DNA of 64,000 bases from DATARH01 sp963712835. Lineage in GTDB: Bacteria > Pseudomonadota > Alphaproteobacteria > ATCC43930 > CGMCC-115725. Below the pieces are notes generated by a model. It saw nothing but the letters and a program-made list of their open reading frames with translations. It did no database searches and was not told the DNA's origin. Of the stretch, positions 1 to 8,619 are shown piece by piece. Position 1 is the first letter of the stretch. The number at the start of each line of letters is the position of its first letter. Position numbers and translations under genes: made by a program. The DNA lies in contig CAVQJJ010000002.1 of NCBI GenBank assembly GCA_963712835.1, forward strand, positions 930,001 through 994,000. Reading direction: 5' to 3'.

Positions 1-82
1 CCGCTATGATCGAAGAGAAGGTCCGACGACATTGAAATAACCCGGCTTCGCGAGCGGAAGCTGGGTCATACACCCCAACCCG

Positions 83-310
83 TCAACGATCTTCGGTGTC
101 GGTCGTCTGGTAATTATTGGGCAGCGTCGTCTCGAGGTTCGGGTCGTGCGTCTTGCGCGCCGATGTCTCGGTCATGCCGACCGCCGAGATGTCGTCGCTG
201 ATCCCGTTCAGGTTCTGGACGTCGCTTGCCCGCTCCGGGCCTCCCGGGGTGCAGGCCACCGCGCCGCCAACGCACAGGGCTATGACAAGGCCGATGCGAA
301 GCAGCGTCAT
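83..310 (-). CDS. Small predicted lipoprotein, function unknown
   Basis: A 75-residue protein begins with a hydrophobic signal (about residues 3-19) that ends in a lipobox-like AVAC, so Cys would be lipidated after signal peptidase II cleavage. The remainder is short, polar and rich in Thr, Asn and Asp, with no recognised domain. I chose the ATG at 310 because AGGAG sits just upstream of it; the frame continues open further upstream, but that extension is not signal-like. It is transcribed away from the AsmA gene. Function is unknown; the lipoprotein call rests on the N-terminus only. Confidence 0.6.
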   Translation of the reverse strand: MTLLRIGLVIALCVGGAVACTPGGPERASDVQNLNGISDDISAVGMTETSARKTHDPNLETTLPNNYQTTDTEDR

Positions 311-535
311 TTTGATTCTCCTGCCGGGTATAGGGCAGATATAGGGCGGCCGGCGCGCTCCCACAACCGCTACCGAGGGTATGGCTGGTTTGAAGCGGTG
401 ATCGCCCATTAGTTATAGGTAGATAAGAGCGTTCTGTCCCCGCCGCCGTGGAGTGGTCGCCGTTTCTGTACAGGCGCGAAGCGATTGCCTTAAGGTTGAA
501 TCGAAGCGCCGATTTCGGGCGTGGGGAGCGCGATA

Positions 536-2212
536 ATGAGAATAAGGCGGGTCGCGCTGGTATCGGCTGCGATCGCCGTCATCGCTGTCGGCGCCGCGCT
601 GCTCATCCCGCTCGACAGTCTGCGCGGACCGCTGGAAGCCGCGGCCTCACGCGCGCTTCAGCGAGACGTATCGATCCGCGGGCATCTACGCCTCACCATC
701 TTCCCCGAGCTCGGCGTTTCGCTCAAGGATGTCTCGATCGCGAATGCGAAGGGCGCGCACGACCCGGAGATGATCGCGGTCGGCAAGGTCGTGGTCGGGG
801 CTGACCTTTCGTCTCTGCTCTCCGGCCGCCTGCGGATCACCAAGGTCGTGCTCAAGGAGCCGGCGATCCATCTCGAAACCGCCGGCAACGGGGTCGGCAA
901 CTGGCAGCTGGTCGAAACCGGCGCCGAGGCGGCGGAAACCGCCTCCGCTTCGGTGAGCCTAAGCGTCGAGCAGGTGCGCATCGAGAACGGAACGATCAGC
1001 TATTTCGACGCGCGTTCCGGCAAAAGCGAGGCGTTGAATGGGGTGAACGTGGCGTTGACCCAGCCGATCAAAAACGGCGTCGCGCGGCCGATCGCTGTTG
1101 CCGGCAGCGCTATCTATCGCGCCGTGCCGACGCAATTGTCCGCCACGCTCGCTGACGTCGAGGGCTTTCTGCACGGCAAACCCAGCAATGCGGCGGTCAA
1201 GGCGAGCTCAGACAAGTTCACCGCCGCCTTTACCGGAGATTTGAGTGCCGCGGGAACGGCAAAGGGCGAGTTGACCTTTAATGCGCCGTCGCTCCGTCAG
1301 CTGGCGACATGGGCGGGACAGCCGGTGCCGCCAGGCAATGGCTTCGGCGCGGTCGGCGTTCAGGCCGCTCTGTCGGCAGCGGGCGGTGTTTACACACTGA
1401 GCAACGCCAAGATTACGCTCGACAACATGCGCGTCGGCGGCGACGTATCGGTCGACACGCTGCATGATACGGTCAAAGCCGAGCTGAGCAGCGTCGCCGC
1501 TTATGGCGGGACTGGAAAAGCAGTGATAGCGCTCGCTGCCAGCGGTTCCGTCCCAAGCATTCACGAAACGCTCGATATGAGCGGCGTGCAGACCGGGCCG
1601 CTCCTTCTGCAGATGATGGGCATCTCGAAGCTCACGGCGACCGGCGCGGTGCATCTCGACGTCGCCGCGCGCGGCCTGACCGAGACCGACATCCTCCATA
1701 GCCTCAACGGCAGCGGTTCCGTACGCCTCGCCAATGGCGCGATCACTGGCGTCGATCTGGGCGGGGTCGCGCGGCTGCTGCAATCGACCGCGCGCGTGCT
1801 CAGCGGCGCGCTCGGCGACAGCTCACGCACCGACTTCACCACGCTTTCCGCGAGCTTCGCGATCCGCAACGGCGTGGCGCAAACCGGCGATCTGCAGATG
1901 AGCACGCCGTCGTTCAACATGACCGGGGCGGGAAGCCTCAATCTGGCGAGCCGACAGGTGGATTTTCACATCGTCCCCAAGGCGCAGCTTGGGGTGGCAG
2001 GGGTAAACCTGCTCGATATCGGCGTTCCGTTTTACGTCAAGGGGACGATCGACAACCCCAGCTTCGACCCGGACCCCGCCGGTGTGGCGAAGGGCCTCGT
2101 CGGTTCGGTCGGCGAGACCGCCACGGGCGTCGTCAGCGCGGTCGGCGGCACCGCGACCAAGGCGCTCGCCGTGCCCGGCAACGCCCTGAAGTCGCTGTTC
2201 GGCGGGAATTGA
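536..2212 (+). CDS. AsmA family protein
   Basis: The 558-residue protein has one N-terminal membrane anchor (about residues 4-24). It then shows the AsmA N-terminal pattern: a region on basal functions of the type seen in SRALQRDVSIRG, followed by LKDVSIAN and a long beta-rich periplasmic repeat region. The C-terminus carries the second AsmA domain, ending in a Gly/Ala-rich tail. AsmA-like proteins are inner-membrane-anchored and are implicated in outer-membrane assembly and lipid transport between the membranes. The ATG at 536 is preferred over the upstream in-frame GTG at 521 because GGGGAG lies eight bases before it. Confidence 0.85.
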   Translation: MRIRRVALVSAAIAVIAVGAALLIPLDSLRGPLEAAASRALQRDVSIRGHLRLTIFPELGVSLKDVSIANAKGAHDPEMIAVGKVVVGADLSSLLSGRLRITKVVLKEPAIHLETAGNGVGNWQLVETGAEAAETASASVSLSVEQVRIENGTISYFDARSGKSEALNGVNVALTQPIKNGVARPIAVAGSAIYRAVPTQLSATLADVEGFLHGKPSNAAVKASSDKFTAAFTGDLSAAGTAKGELTFNAPSLRQLATWAGQPVPPGNGFGAVGVQAALSAAGGVYTLSNAKITLDNMRVGGDVSVDTLHDTVKAELSSVAAYGGTGKAVIALAASGSVPSIHETLDMSGVQTGPLLLQMMGISKLTATGAVHLDVAARGLTETDILHSLNGSGSVRLANGAITGVDLGGVARLLQSTARVLSGALGDSSRTDFTTLSASFAIRNGVAQTGDLQMSTPSFNMTGAGSLNLASRQVDFHIVPKAQLGVAGVNLLDIGVPFYVKGTIDNPSFDPDPAGVAKGLVGSVGETATGVVSAVGGTATKALAVPGNALKSLFGGN

Positions 2213-2403
2213 GCCGCGCCCTGCGGCTGTCGGCGCATGGCGGGGTGCCGGTCGCGGCGGTTGACGGATAGCGCGGCCGGGCGTAAATCCGGCGCCAATG
2301 CTTGAGACGACGCATCGCGCCGGCATGCGGCGAATTACCGACCCGGGTTCGAGGAGAGCCCGGGCCATCGTGATTCGCCATACCCTTGCCGAGGATTACG
2401 CCG

Positions 2404-2673
2404 ATGTCGTCTTCAGCCGCTGCCGTTGCAGCTGAGCCTTCCCTCACCACTTTCTTTTCAGTGCAAGCTAGAGCGGAGCCCGGCGTGATGCCGCGCGTGC
2501 TCGAGATTTTCGCGAAACGCGGCCTCGTGCCCGAATTGTGGCACAGCGCCGTCGCGCGGCCCGGCCGCCGGCTGACGATCGACATCGAGATCGCCGGGCT
2601 GGGTGACACGGCGGATTATGTGGCGAACTGCCTGCGGCAGATCGCCGGCGTCGAGGTCGTGCTGACCGCCTGA
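2404..2673 (+). CDS. Small ACT-domain-like protein
   Basis: The 89-residue protein has a single beta-alpha-beta-beta-alpha-beta type region starting at FFSVQARAEPGVMPRVLEIF. This resembles ACT domains such as that of the acetolactate synthase regulatory subunit. There is no attached enzyme domain, so it may bind a small ligand or act as a regulatory subunit. I chose the ATG at 2404 because GAGG lies nine bases upstream; an in-frame TTG at 2386 is possible. It ends 15 bases before the NUDIX gene and is probably co-transcribed with it. The precise role is unknown. Confidence 0.6.
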   Translation: MSSSAAAVAAEPSLTTFFSVQARAEPGVMPRVLEIFAKRGLVPELWHSAVARPGRRLTIDIEIAGLGDTADYVANCLRQIAGVEVVLTA

Positions 2674-2688
2674 GGAAACTGGCAGCCC

Positions 2689-3543
2689 ATGTCGTTCGCC
2701 GATCGCATCCGCCACTGCAACAGCTACGATCAGGCGCGGGCGATCCCGCTGTGGGCCGGCGAGCATCGCATCGGCTGGCTGCGCCGCGACAATGCCGGGG
2801 TGCTGGCGCGGCTCGGCGGTGGGGTCTTCGCGGTTGAGGCCGATAGTGCGCGCTTGCTGGCGGAAGGCGACGCCGACACGATCAGCCGCGCGGTCGACGG
2901 CGTGGTCGACAAACTCATCGCCGAGCGGCTCGTGTCGAAATGGCGCAACGAGACCTTCGATGTCGCGCCGTGCTGGGGCGAGAAGCCGATCTTCCGGCTC
3001 GACCGCGGCGCGGTGCCGTTTTTCGGCGTGCGCGCCTATGGTGTGCACCTCAACGGTTATCGCCGGATCGACGGCCAATACTGGCTGTGGATCGGTAAGC
3101 GCGCCTGGAACAAGCAGGTCTCCCCGGGCAAGCTCGACAACATGGTCGCCGGCGGGATCGGCAACGGCTTTGCCGCGCTGGCGACGCTGGCCAAGGAAGC
3201 CGAGGAGGAGGCGGGCGTGACGGCGGGACAGGTCGCCAGCGCGACGGCCGCGGGCGCCCTCACCTATCGCATGGAGACGAAGCACGGCATCCGCGACGAC
3301 GTGATGTTCGTCTACGACCTCGAAACGCCGGTGGATTTCACGCCGTCGAACAGCGACGGCGAAATCGCCGGGTTCGAGCTGATGCCGCTGGCGGCGATCC
3401 TCGAACGCGTCCGCACGACGGCGGACTTCAAGTTCAACGTCAATCTGGTGATCCTCGACTTCGCACTACGCCACGGCGTGCTGAGGCCCGACGACCCTGA
3501 ATATCTCGATGTCGCCAACGGACTTCACCGCCCGTTCGATTGA
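2689..3543 (+). CDS. NUDIX hydrolase with N-terminal DUF4743 domain
   Basis: The 284-residue protein has an N-terminal DUF4743-like region (about 1-125) and a C-terminal NUDIX domain. This arrangement is known from fungal thiamine pyrophosphokinase/NUDIX proteins and many alphaproteobacterial relatives. The NUDIX helix is visible as KEAEEEAG at about residues 168-175, supplying the metal-binding glutamates. The upstream conserved Glu of the box is Ala here (GFAALATL). The family hydrolyses nucleoside-diphosphate-linked compounds; the substrate cannot be told. Its 3' end overlaps the convergent gluQ by 19 bases. Confidence 0.8.
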   Translation: MSFADRIRHCNSYDQARAIPLWAGEHRIGWLRRDNAGVLARLGGGVFAVEADSARLLAEGDADTISRAVDGVVDKLIAERLVSKWRNETFDVAPCWGEKPIFRLDRGAVPFFGVRAYGVHLNGYRRIDGQYWLWIGKRAWNKQVSPGKLDNMVAGGIGNGFAALATLAKEAEEEAGVTAGQVASATAAGALTYRMETKHGIRDDVMFVYDLETPVDFTPSNSDGEIAGFELMPLAAILERVRTTADFKFNVNLVILDFALRHGVLRPDDPEYLDVANGLHRPFD

Positions 3544-4373
3544 GCCTTCCGCAGTATTTCGTCCGGCGTCATTCCAGCCTCTCGCATCGCGCGGATGGTC
3601 AGTGCGCGGTCGCGCTTGGCCAGGCGCCGGCCGCTCGCGTCGGTCAGTAGCTTGTGATGGCGATAGGCCGGGGTCGGCAGGCCGAGCAGCGCCTGCAGCA
3701 GGCGATGGATATGCGTCGCGGTAAACAGGTCGGCGCCGCGGGTGACCAAGGTCACGCCCTGCAGCGCGTCGTCGGCGGTGACCGCGAGGTGGTAGCTGGT
3801 CGGGACGTCCTTGCGCGCCAGCACCACGTCGCCGAGCGCGGCCGGATCGGCGGCGACGGCGCGGCCATCCTCGGACCAGTCGAGCGCGCCGGTGCGGCCG
3901 AGCGCGACCGAAACATCCAGCCGCAGCGCGTAATCGATACCGGAAGCGAGGAGCTCCTGGCGCTCGGCCGGCGAAAGATGCTTGCAGGTGCCGGGATAGA
4001 CCCGCCCGTCCTCGCCTTGCGGCGCGCCGCCGGCGCGGGCGATCTCGGCCTGGATGTCCTTGCGCGTGCAAAAGCACGGGTAGAGCAGCCCGTCTCCATC
4101 GAGCCGCGCGAGAGCGGCATGGTAATCGTCAAAGTGCTCGGATTGCCGCCGCACCTCGCCCTCCCAATCGAGGCCGAGCCATAAGAGGTCTTCGCGGATC
4201 GCCGTGTCGAACTCCTGCCGGCAACGGCCGCGATCGATATCCTCGATGCGCAAGAGGAATCGGCCGCCAGCCTCCCGCGCCGCGTGCCAACCTTCCCAGG
4301 CCGAGCGGACATGACCGAGATGCAGATACCCGGTCGGGCTGGGCGCGAAGCGGGTGACGATTTCAGGCTGCAT
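3525..4373 (-). CDS. gluQ: Glutamyl-Q tRNA(Asp) synthetase
   Basis: A 282-residue truncated class I glutamyl-tRNA synthetase. The HIGH-type motif is HLGH at residues 18-21 within APSPTGYLHLGH, and the KMSKS-type motif is RLAKR near residue 250. A zinc site is suggested by CFC followed by YPGTC. It lacks the anticodon-binding domain, which is why length and motifs point to GluQ rather than GltX. The family attaches glutamate to queuosine at the wobble base of tRNA(Asp). The gene is convergent with the NUDIX gene and divergent from the esterase. Confidence 0.92.
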   Translation of the reverse strand: MQPEIVTRFAPSPTGYLHLGHVRSAWEGWHAAREAGGRFLLRIEDIDRGRCRQEFDTAIREDLLWLGLDWEGEVRRQSEHFDDYHAALARLDGDGLLYPCFCTRKDIQAEIARAGGAPQGEDGRVYPGTCKHLSPAERQELLASGIDYALRLDVSVALGRTGALDWSEDGRAVAADPAALGDVVLARKDVPTSYHLAVTADDALQGVTLVTRGADLFTATHIHRLLQALLGLPTPAYRHHKLLTDASGRRLAKRDRALTIRAMREAGMTPDEILRKAQSNGR

Positions 4374-4408
4374 CTGGATCCTGCGTGCATCGTGACGCGC
4401 CTAGCGGC

Positions 4409-4500
4409 GCTCCTCAGCATGAGGAGCTGTTTTAATTGGCATCCTCATAAAATTCCTCATCCTGAGGAAGCCGCGAAGCGGCTGTCTCGAAGGACGCACG
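4409..4500. repeat. REP-like palindromic element patch
   Basis: Two palindromic pieces lie between divergent genes. The first is an 8-bp perfect stem, GCTCCTCA / TGAGGAGC, with a 3-base loop at 4409-4427. The second (about 4454-4500) reads CCTCATCCTGAGGAAG, then a CCGCGAAGCGG hairpin, then GTCTCGAAGGACG. From memory, the second piece strongly resembles the short palindromic repeat scattered through Bradyrhizobium and Rhodopseudomonas type genomes. Only one patch occurs in this window, so dispersion cannot be confirmed here. Confidence 0.5.
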
Positions 4501-4561
4501 ATTGCTCATCCAATGCGTGATCGGCTATGCCTCTTCGAGGATATCGCCGGAGAGCGCAATG

Positions 4562-5215
4562 ATGAACCTGACCCTGTCCGGGCCCTCGCACCCGCCGCAT
4601 TCGGGCGGCGCCGCGAAGCGGCTGGTGATTCTGCTGCACGGGCTCGGCGCCGACGGCAACGACCTGATCGGCCTCGCTCCCTATTGGGCGCCGCATCTGC
4701 CCGATGCCGAGTTCCTTTCACCCCATGCCCCTTTCCCCTGCGACATGGCGCCGTTCGGCTATCAGTGGCTTAGCGCGCGCGACCCGAGCCCCGAGGCGCG
4801 GCTCTCCGGCGCACGAGCGGCAGCCGGCATTCTCAACGATTTCATCGACGAGTCGCTTGAAGCGCGCGGCCTGACCGACAGCGAGCTGGCGTTGGTCGGG
4901 TTCTCGCAGGGCACGATGATGTCGCTCTTTGTCGGGCCGCGCCGCGAGCGCCAACTCGCCGGCATTGTCGGCTTTTCCGGCCGGCTGATCGCGCCGCAAT
5001 TGCTGGGTGAGGAAATCCGCTCGCGGCCGCCGATCCTGCTGATCCACGGCACCGATGATCCGATGGTGCCGTATTCGTCGATGGCAGAGGCGGAGACGGC
5101 GTTCAGCGCAGCCGGCGTTTCGGTCGAGACTCTCGCCTGCCCCGGCATCGGTCATTCGATCGACGGCCCCGGCCTGCACGCCGGCGGCGCGTTCCTGCAG
5201 CGCGTGCTCAGCTAG
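4562..5215 (+). CDS. Alpha/beta hydrolase of the phospholipase/carboxylesterase family
   Basis: A 217-residue serine hydrolase with an oxyanion-type LLHGLGADGND near residue 24, a nucleophile elbow GFSQG, an Asp in HGTDDPMVPY and a His in PGIGHSID. These complete the catalytic triad in the usual order for the YpfH/carboxylesterase family. The ATG at 4562 has GGAGAG seven bases upstream; the ATG at 4559 directly before it is equally readable. The substrate is unknown. It overlaps the convergent thioredoxin-like gene by eight bases. Confidence 0.85.
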   Translation: MNLTLSGPSHPPHSGGAAKRLVILLHGLGADGNDLIGLAPYWAPHLPDAEFLSPHAPFPCDMAPFGYQWLSARDPSPEARLSGARAAAGILNDFIDESLEARGLTDSELALVGFSQGTMMSLFVGPRRERQLAGIVGFSGRLIAPQLLGEEIRSRPPILLIHGTDDPMVPYSSMAEAETAFSAAGVSVETLACPGIGHSIDGPGLHAGGAFLQRVLS

Positions 5216-5756
5216 GCTTGGCGGCAGGCAGGTATTTGGCGAGCGCCGCTCGCAACTTGTCGGAGCCCCAGTCGGCAGCGCCCTCGACCTTGCCGAGGAC
5301 CTTGCCGTCGGCGCCGATCAGAAAGCTCGACGGCAGACCGCGCACCTCGAAAGCGCGCGACGCGGTGCTCTTTGGATCGAGGCCGACCTTGAGCGCGTCG
5401 AGGCCGAGCTTCTGCACGAAGAGCTTGACGATCACTTCGCCGCCATGATCCTCGGACACCGCAACCACGGTCAGCGCCGAGCCGAGCTTGTTCTGCAGAT
5501 CGACCAGCGACGGCATCTCCTTGATGCAAGGCTGACACCATGTCGCCCAGAGATTGAGGAGCACGAATTTGCCCTTGAAGTCGCTAAGCGCGAGAGGGTT
5601 GCCGTCGAGGTCGGTGACGGAAATCTCCGGCGCTGGCTGCGGCGACGCGGCCGGGATAAACTCGCCTAGCTTCATTTGATCGGCATCGTCCGCCCGCGCG
5701 GCGGGCCCGATCGCTGAGGCGACGAGCAAGACAGCGGCAACGATGAGCAAACCCAC
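5208..5756 (-). CDS. TlpA-like periplasmic thiol-disulfide oxidoreductase
   Basis: A membrane-anchored or exported thioredoxin-fold protein. A hydrophobic signal ends in ARA, and the redox motif is WCQPC in WATWCQPCIKEMP. A later LPSSFLIGADGKV carries the cis-proline region. This is the TlpA/ResA pattern, acting outside the cytoplasm on disulfides, often in cytochrome c maturation. The start is uncertain: the GTG at 5756 places the signal at the N-terminus, whereas an ATG at 5855 (215 residues, with GAGG upstream) would overlap argH on the opposite strand by over 100 bases. The gene is divergent from argH. Confidence 0.82.
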   Translation of the reverse strand: MGLLIVAAVLLVASAIGPAARADDADQMKLGEFIPAASPQPAPEISVTDLDGNPLALSDFKGKFVLLNLWATWCQPCIKEMPSLVDLQNKLGSALTVVAVSEDHGGEVIVKLFVQKLGLDALKVGLDPKSTASRAFEVRGLPSSFLIGADGKVLGKVEGAADWGSDKLRAALAKYLPAAKPS

Positions 5757-7173
5757 AGCGCCCAACGGAGAAGAGGCCGTCCCGCAGGCACTGCCCAACA
5801 CGATGTGGGGCGGCCGCTTTGCCGGTGGCCCCGCCGCGATCATGCGCCGCATCAATGCCTCGATCGATTTCGACCGGCGCCTCTACGCCGAGGACATCGC
5901 CGGTTCCAAAGCGCACTGCGCGATGCTCGTCGCGCAACGCATCCTCACGGCCGAGGATGGCGCGGCGATCATCCGGGGTCTAGAGCAAATCCAGGCGGAA
6001 ATCGACGCAGGCGACTTCGTCTTCCGTGAGGAGCTCGAAGACATCCACTTCAATGTCGAGGCGCGGCTGGCCGAACTGATTGGCCCCGCCTCGGGCCGGC
6101 TGCATACCGCACGCTCGCGCAATGACCAGATCGCGACCGACTTCAAGCTGTGGGTGCGCGGCGCGATCGACCGGATCGACGGCGCGATGGCGGCGCTGCA
6201 AACCGCGCTGCTCGACCAGGCCGAGTCGCACGCCGCGACGGTCATGCCGGGTTTCACCCACCTGCAGACGGCACAGCCGGTGACCTTCGGTCATCATCTG
6301 ATGGCCTATGTCGAAATGGTCGGACGCGACCGCAGCCGGCTTGATGATTGCCGGCGACGGCTCAACGAATGCCCGCTCGGCGCCGCGGCGCTCGCCGGCA
6401 CGGCCTTCCCGATCGACCGCGACGCGACGGCGGCGGCGCTGGGCTTCGACCGGCCGGCGGCGAACTCGCTCGATGCGGTCTCGGATCGCGACTTCGCCGT
6501 TGAGTGCCTCGCCGCGGCGGCACTGGCCGGCACGCATCTGTCGCGGCTAGCGGAGGAGATCGTCATCTGGTCGAGCGAGCCGTTCGGCTTCATCAAGCTG
6601 TCGGACGCGTTCACGACCGGCAGCTCGATCATGCCGCAAAAGCGCAACCCCGACGCCGCCGAGCTGGTGCGCGCCAAGACCGGCCGGCTCGACGGATCGC
6701 TCATCGCGCTGCTGACGGTGATGAAGGGGCTGCCGCTCGCCTATCAGAAAGACATGCAGGAAGACAAGGTGCCGGCCTTCGAGGCGGTTGACGCGCTCGA
6801 ATTGTGCCTCGCCGCGTGCGAAGGCATGGTGCGCGACATGCGCCCGCAAGTCGCGCGCTTGCGCGAGGCGGCGACGCGCGGCTACAGCACCGCGACCGAT
6901 CTCGCCGACTGGCTGGTGCGGACGCTCGGCCTGCCCTTCCGCCAGGCGCATCATGTCACCGGGGCGATCGTCAAGCGCGCCGAGGCGCTTGGCCTCGACC
7001 TCGCCGCGTTGCCGCTCGCCGAGATGCAAGCGATCGAGCCGACGATCACCAAAACGGTCTATGATGTGCTCGATGTCGATAGCTCGGTCGCCAGCCGCAA
7101 CAGCTATGGCGGCACCGCGCCCGATCGCGTCCGCGCCGCGATAGACGCCGCCCGCAAAAGGTACTGCCGATGA
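5743..7173 (+). CDS. argH: Argininosuccinate lyase
   Basis: A 476-residue member of the fumarase/aspartase superfamily. Diagnostic pieces are MWGGRF near residue 21, HTARSRNDQIATD and the superfamily signature GSSIMPQKRNPD. It cleaves argininosuccinate to arginine and fumarate, the last step of arginine synthesis. An alternative ATG at 5803 begins directly at MWGGRF and would remove a 20-residue extension. Its stop overlaps the start of the lptM-like gene (ATGA), and lysA follows. Confidence 0.95.
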   Translation: MSKPTAPNGEEAVPQALPNTMWGGRFAGGPAAIMRRINASIDFDRRLYAEDIAGSKAHCAMLVAQRILTAEDGAAIIRGLEQIQAEIDAGDFVFREELEDIHFNVEARLAELIGPASGRLHTARSRNDQIATDFKLWVRGAIDRIDGAMAALQTALLDQAESHAATVMPGFTHLQTAQPVTFGHHLMAYVEMVGRDRSRLDDCRRRLNECPLGAAALAGTAFPIDRDATAAALGFDRPAANSLDAVSDRDFAVECLAAAALAGTHLSRLAEEIVIWSSEPFGFIKLSDAFTTGSSIMPQKRNPDAAELVRAKTGRLDGSLIALLTVMKGLPLAYQKDMQEDKVPAFEAVDALELCLAACEGMVRDMRPQVARLREAATRGYSTATDLADWLVRTLGLPFRQAHHVTGAIVKRAEALGLDLAALPLAEMQAIEPTITKTVYDVLDVDSSVASRNSYGGTAPDRVRAAIDAARKRYCR

Positions 7174-7334
7174 ATTACAACGATGCTCCCACCCTCGCCT
7201 GCCGGTCGCAGGTCGCGCGGATCATCCTGGTGCTAATGGTCGCGGTGATGCTGGTGGGCTGCGGCAAGAAGGGCAATCCGCAGCCGCCGGCCGGTGAGCC
7301 CAACACCTACCCGACAGCCTATCCGAAACAATGA
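7170..7334 (+). CDS. lptM: LptM-like small lipoprotein
   Basis: A 54-residue protein too short for many gene callers. It has a hydrophobic stretch, VLMVAVMLVG, followed directly by the lipobox cysteine and CGKKGNPQPP, ending in a Pro/Tyr-rich tail. The LxGCGxKGxxxPP signature and the position between argH and lysA match LptM (YifL), which assists assembly of the LptDE lipopolysaccharide translocon. The start ATG overlaps the argH stop. It carries an unusually long 19-residue N-terminal stretch before the hydrophobic core. Confidence 0.72.
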   Translation: MNYNDAPTLACRSQVARIILVLMVAVMLVGCGKKGNPQPPAGEPNTYPTAYPKQ

Positions 7335-7356
7335 CCACCTCCGGATCGGGCATGTG

Positions 7357-8619
7357 ATGGAGGGCTTTTCCTACCGCAACGGCGAACTGTGCGCCGAAGG
7401 CGTGACCGTCACCCGGGTCGCGGCGGCGGTGGGTACGCCGTTCTACCTCTATTCGGCCGGCGCCATGCGTGCGCAGTACCGCGCGTTCGCGGGTGCTTTC
7501 GCGCCCGATACGCCGCTCGTCTGCTATGCAGTCAAGGCCAATTCCAACCAGGCGGTGCTGCGCGTCTTCGCGGGGCTGGGCGCCGGCGCCGACGTCGTCT
7601 CGGAGGGCGAGCTGCGACGGGTGCTGGCGGGCGGGATTCCGCCCGGCCGGATCGTCTTTTCCGGCGTCGGCAAGACGCGCGGCGAATTGAACGCGGCTCT
7701 CGCGGCCGACATTCATCAGATCAATGTCGAGTCCGTTTCAGAATTGCGCGCGCTGAGCACGCTGGCCGCGGCGCAAGGCCGCCACGCGCGGGTCGCGATC
7801 CGGGTCAATCCCGATGTCGCCGCGCGCACGCACAGCGACATCGCGACCGGCCGCAAAGAAGACAAATTTGGTATTCCTCATCATGAGGTGATGGCCGCCT
7901 ATCGCCTCGCCGCGGAACTGCCGGGCGTCGAGCCGGTCGGGCTCGCGGTGCATATCGGCTCGCAGATCGTCGACCTGGAGCAAAGCCGCGCCGCGTTCGC
8001 GCGGATCGCCGAGCTCGTGGTTGCGCTGCGCCAAGCGGGACTCGCGGTGCGCCAGGTGGATCTCGGCGGCGGACTGACGGTGCCGTATGGCGACGAGGTC
8101 CCCGCAACCCCTACCCAATACGCCGCGGTGGTGCGCGAGGTCTTTGACGGGCTCGACGTCGCGCTGGCGTTTGAGCCGGGGCGTTTCCTCGTCGCCGCGG
8201 CGGGCGTGCTCGTGACGGGCGTCGTCTACGTCAAAGATGGCGGCCGACGCATCGTGGTGGTCGACGCGGCGATGAACGATCTGGTGCGCCCTGCGATGTA
8301 CAAGGCCGAGCACCGCATCCTGCCGGTGCGCGAGCCGGCGGCGGAGGCGGCATTGTCGCCGGCCGATGTCGTAGGCCCGGTATGCGAGACGACCGACACC
8401 TTCACCCGCGACCGCGCGTTGCCGGCGCTCGAAGAGGGCGATCTTGTCGCCTTCATGACCGCCGGCGCCTATGGCGCGGTGATGAGCTCGACCTATAACA
8501 CGCGGCCGCTGGTGCCGGAGGTGCTGGTCGACGGCGACCGCTTCGCGGTGATCCGGGCGCGGCCGAACTATGACGAGTTGCTCGCGCTCGACACCATTCC
8601 GGATTGGCTCGGGCCATGA
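7357..8619 (+). CDS. lysA: Diaminopimelate decarboxylase
   Basis: A 420-residue fold-type III PLP enzyme. The PLP lysine lies in CYAVKANSN, the glycine-rich phosphate loop in DLGGGLT, and the substrate-binding region in VGPVCETTDTF. It converts meso-diaminopimelate to lysine. The ATG at 7357 gives the usual MEGFSYRNGEL start; the frame is open further upstream into the lptM-like gene. Its stop overlaps the start of the next gene by four bases, so translation is probably coupled. Confidence 0.95.
   Translation: MEGFSYRNGELCAEGVTVTRVAAAVGTPFYLYSAGAMRAQYRAFAGAFAPDTPLVCYAVKANSNQAVLRVFAGLGAGADVVSEGELRRVLAGGIPPGRIVFSGVGKTRGELNAALAADIHQINVESVSELRALSTLAAAQGRHARVAIRVNPDVAARTHSDIATGRKEDKFGIPHHEVMAAYRLAAELPGVEPVGLAVHIGSQIVDLEQSRAAFARIAELVVALRQAGLAVRQVDLGGGLTVPYGDEVPATPTQYAAVVREVFDGLDVALAFEPGRFLVAAAGVLVTGVVYVKDGGRRIVVVDAAMNDLVRPAMYKAEHRILPVREPAAEAALSPADVVGPVCETTDTFTRDRALPALEEGDLVAFMTAGAYGAVMSSTYNTRPLVPEVLVDGDRFAVIRARPNYDELLALDTIPDWLGP

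Noticed and set aside
2335..2370. tRNA-like GGGTTCGAG segment
   Set aside because: A T-loop-like string only; no T stem, anticodon arm or acceptor pairing could be drawn.
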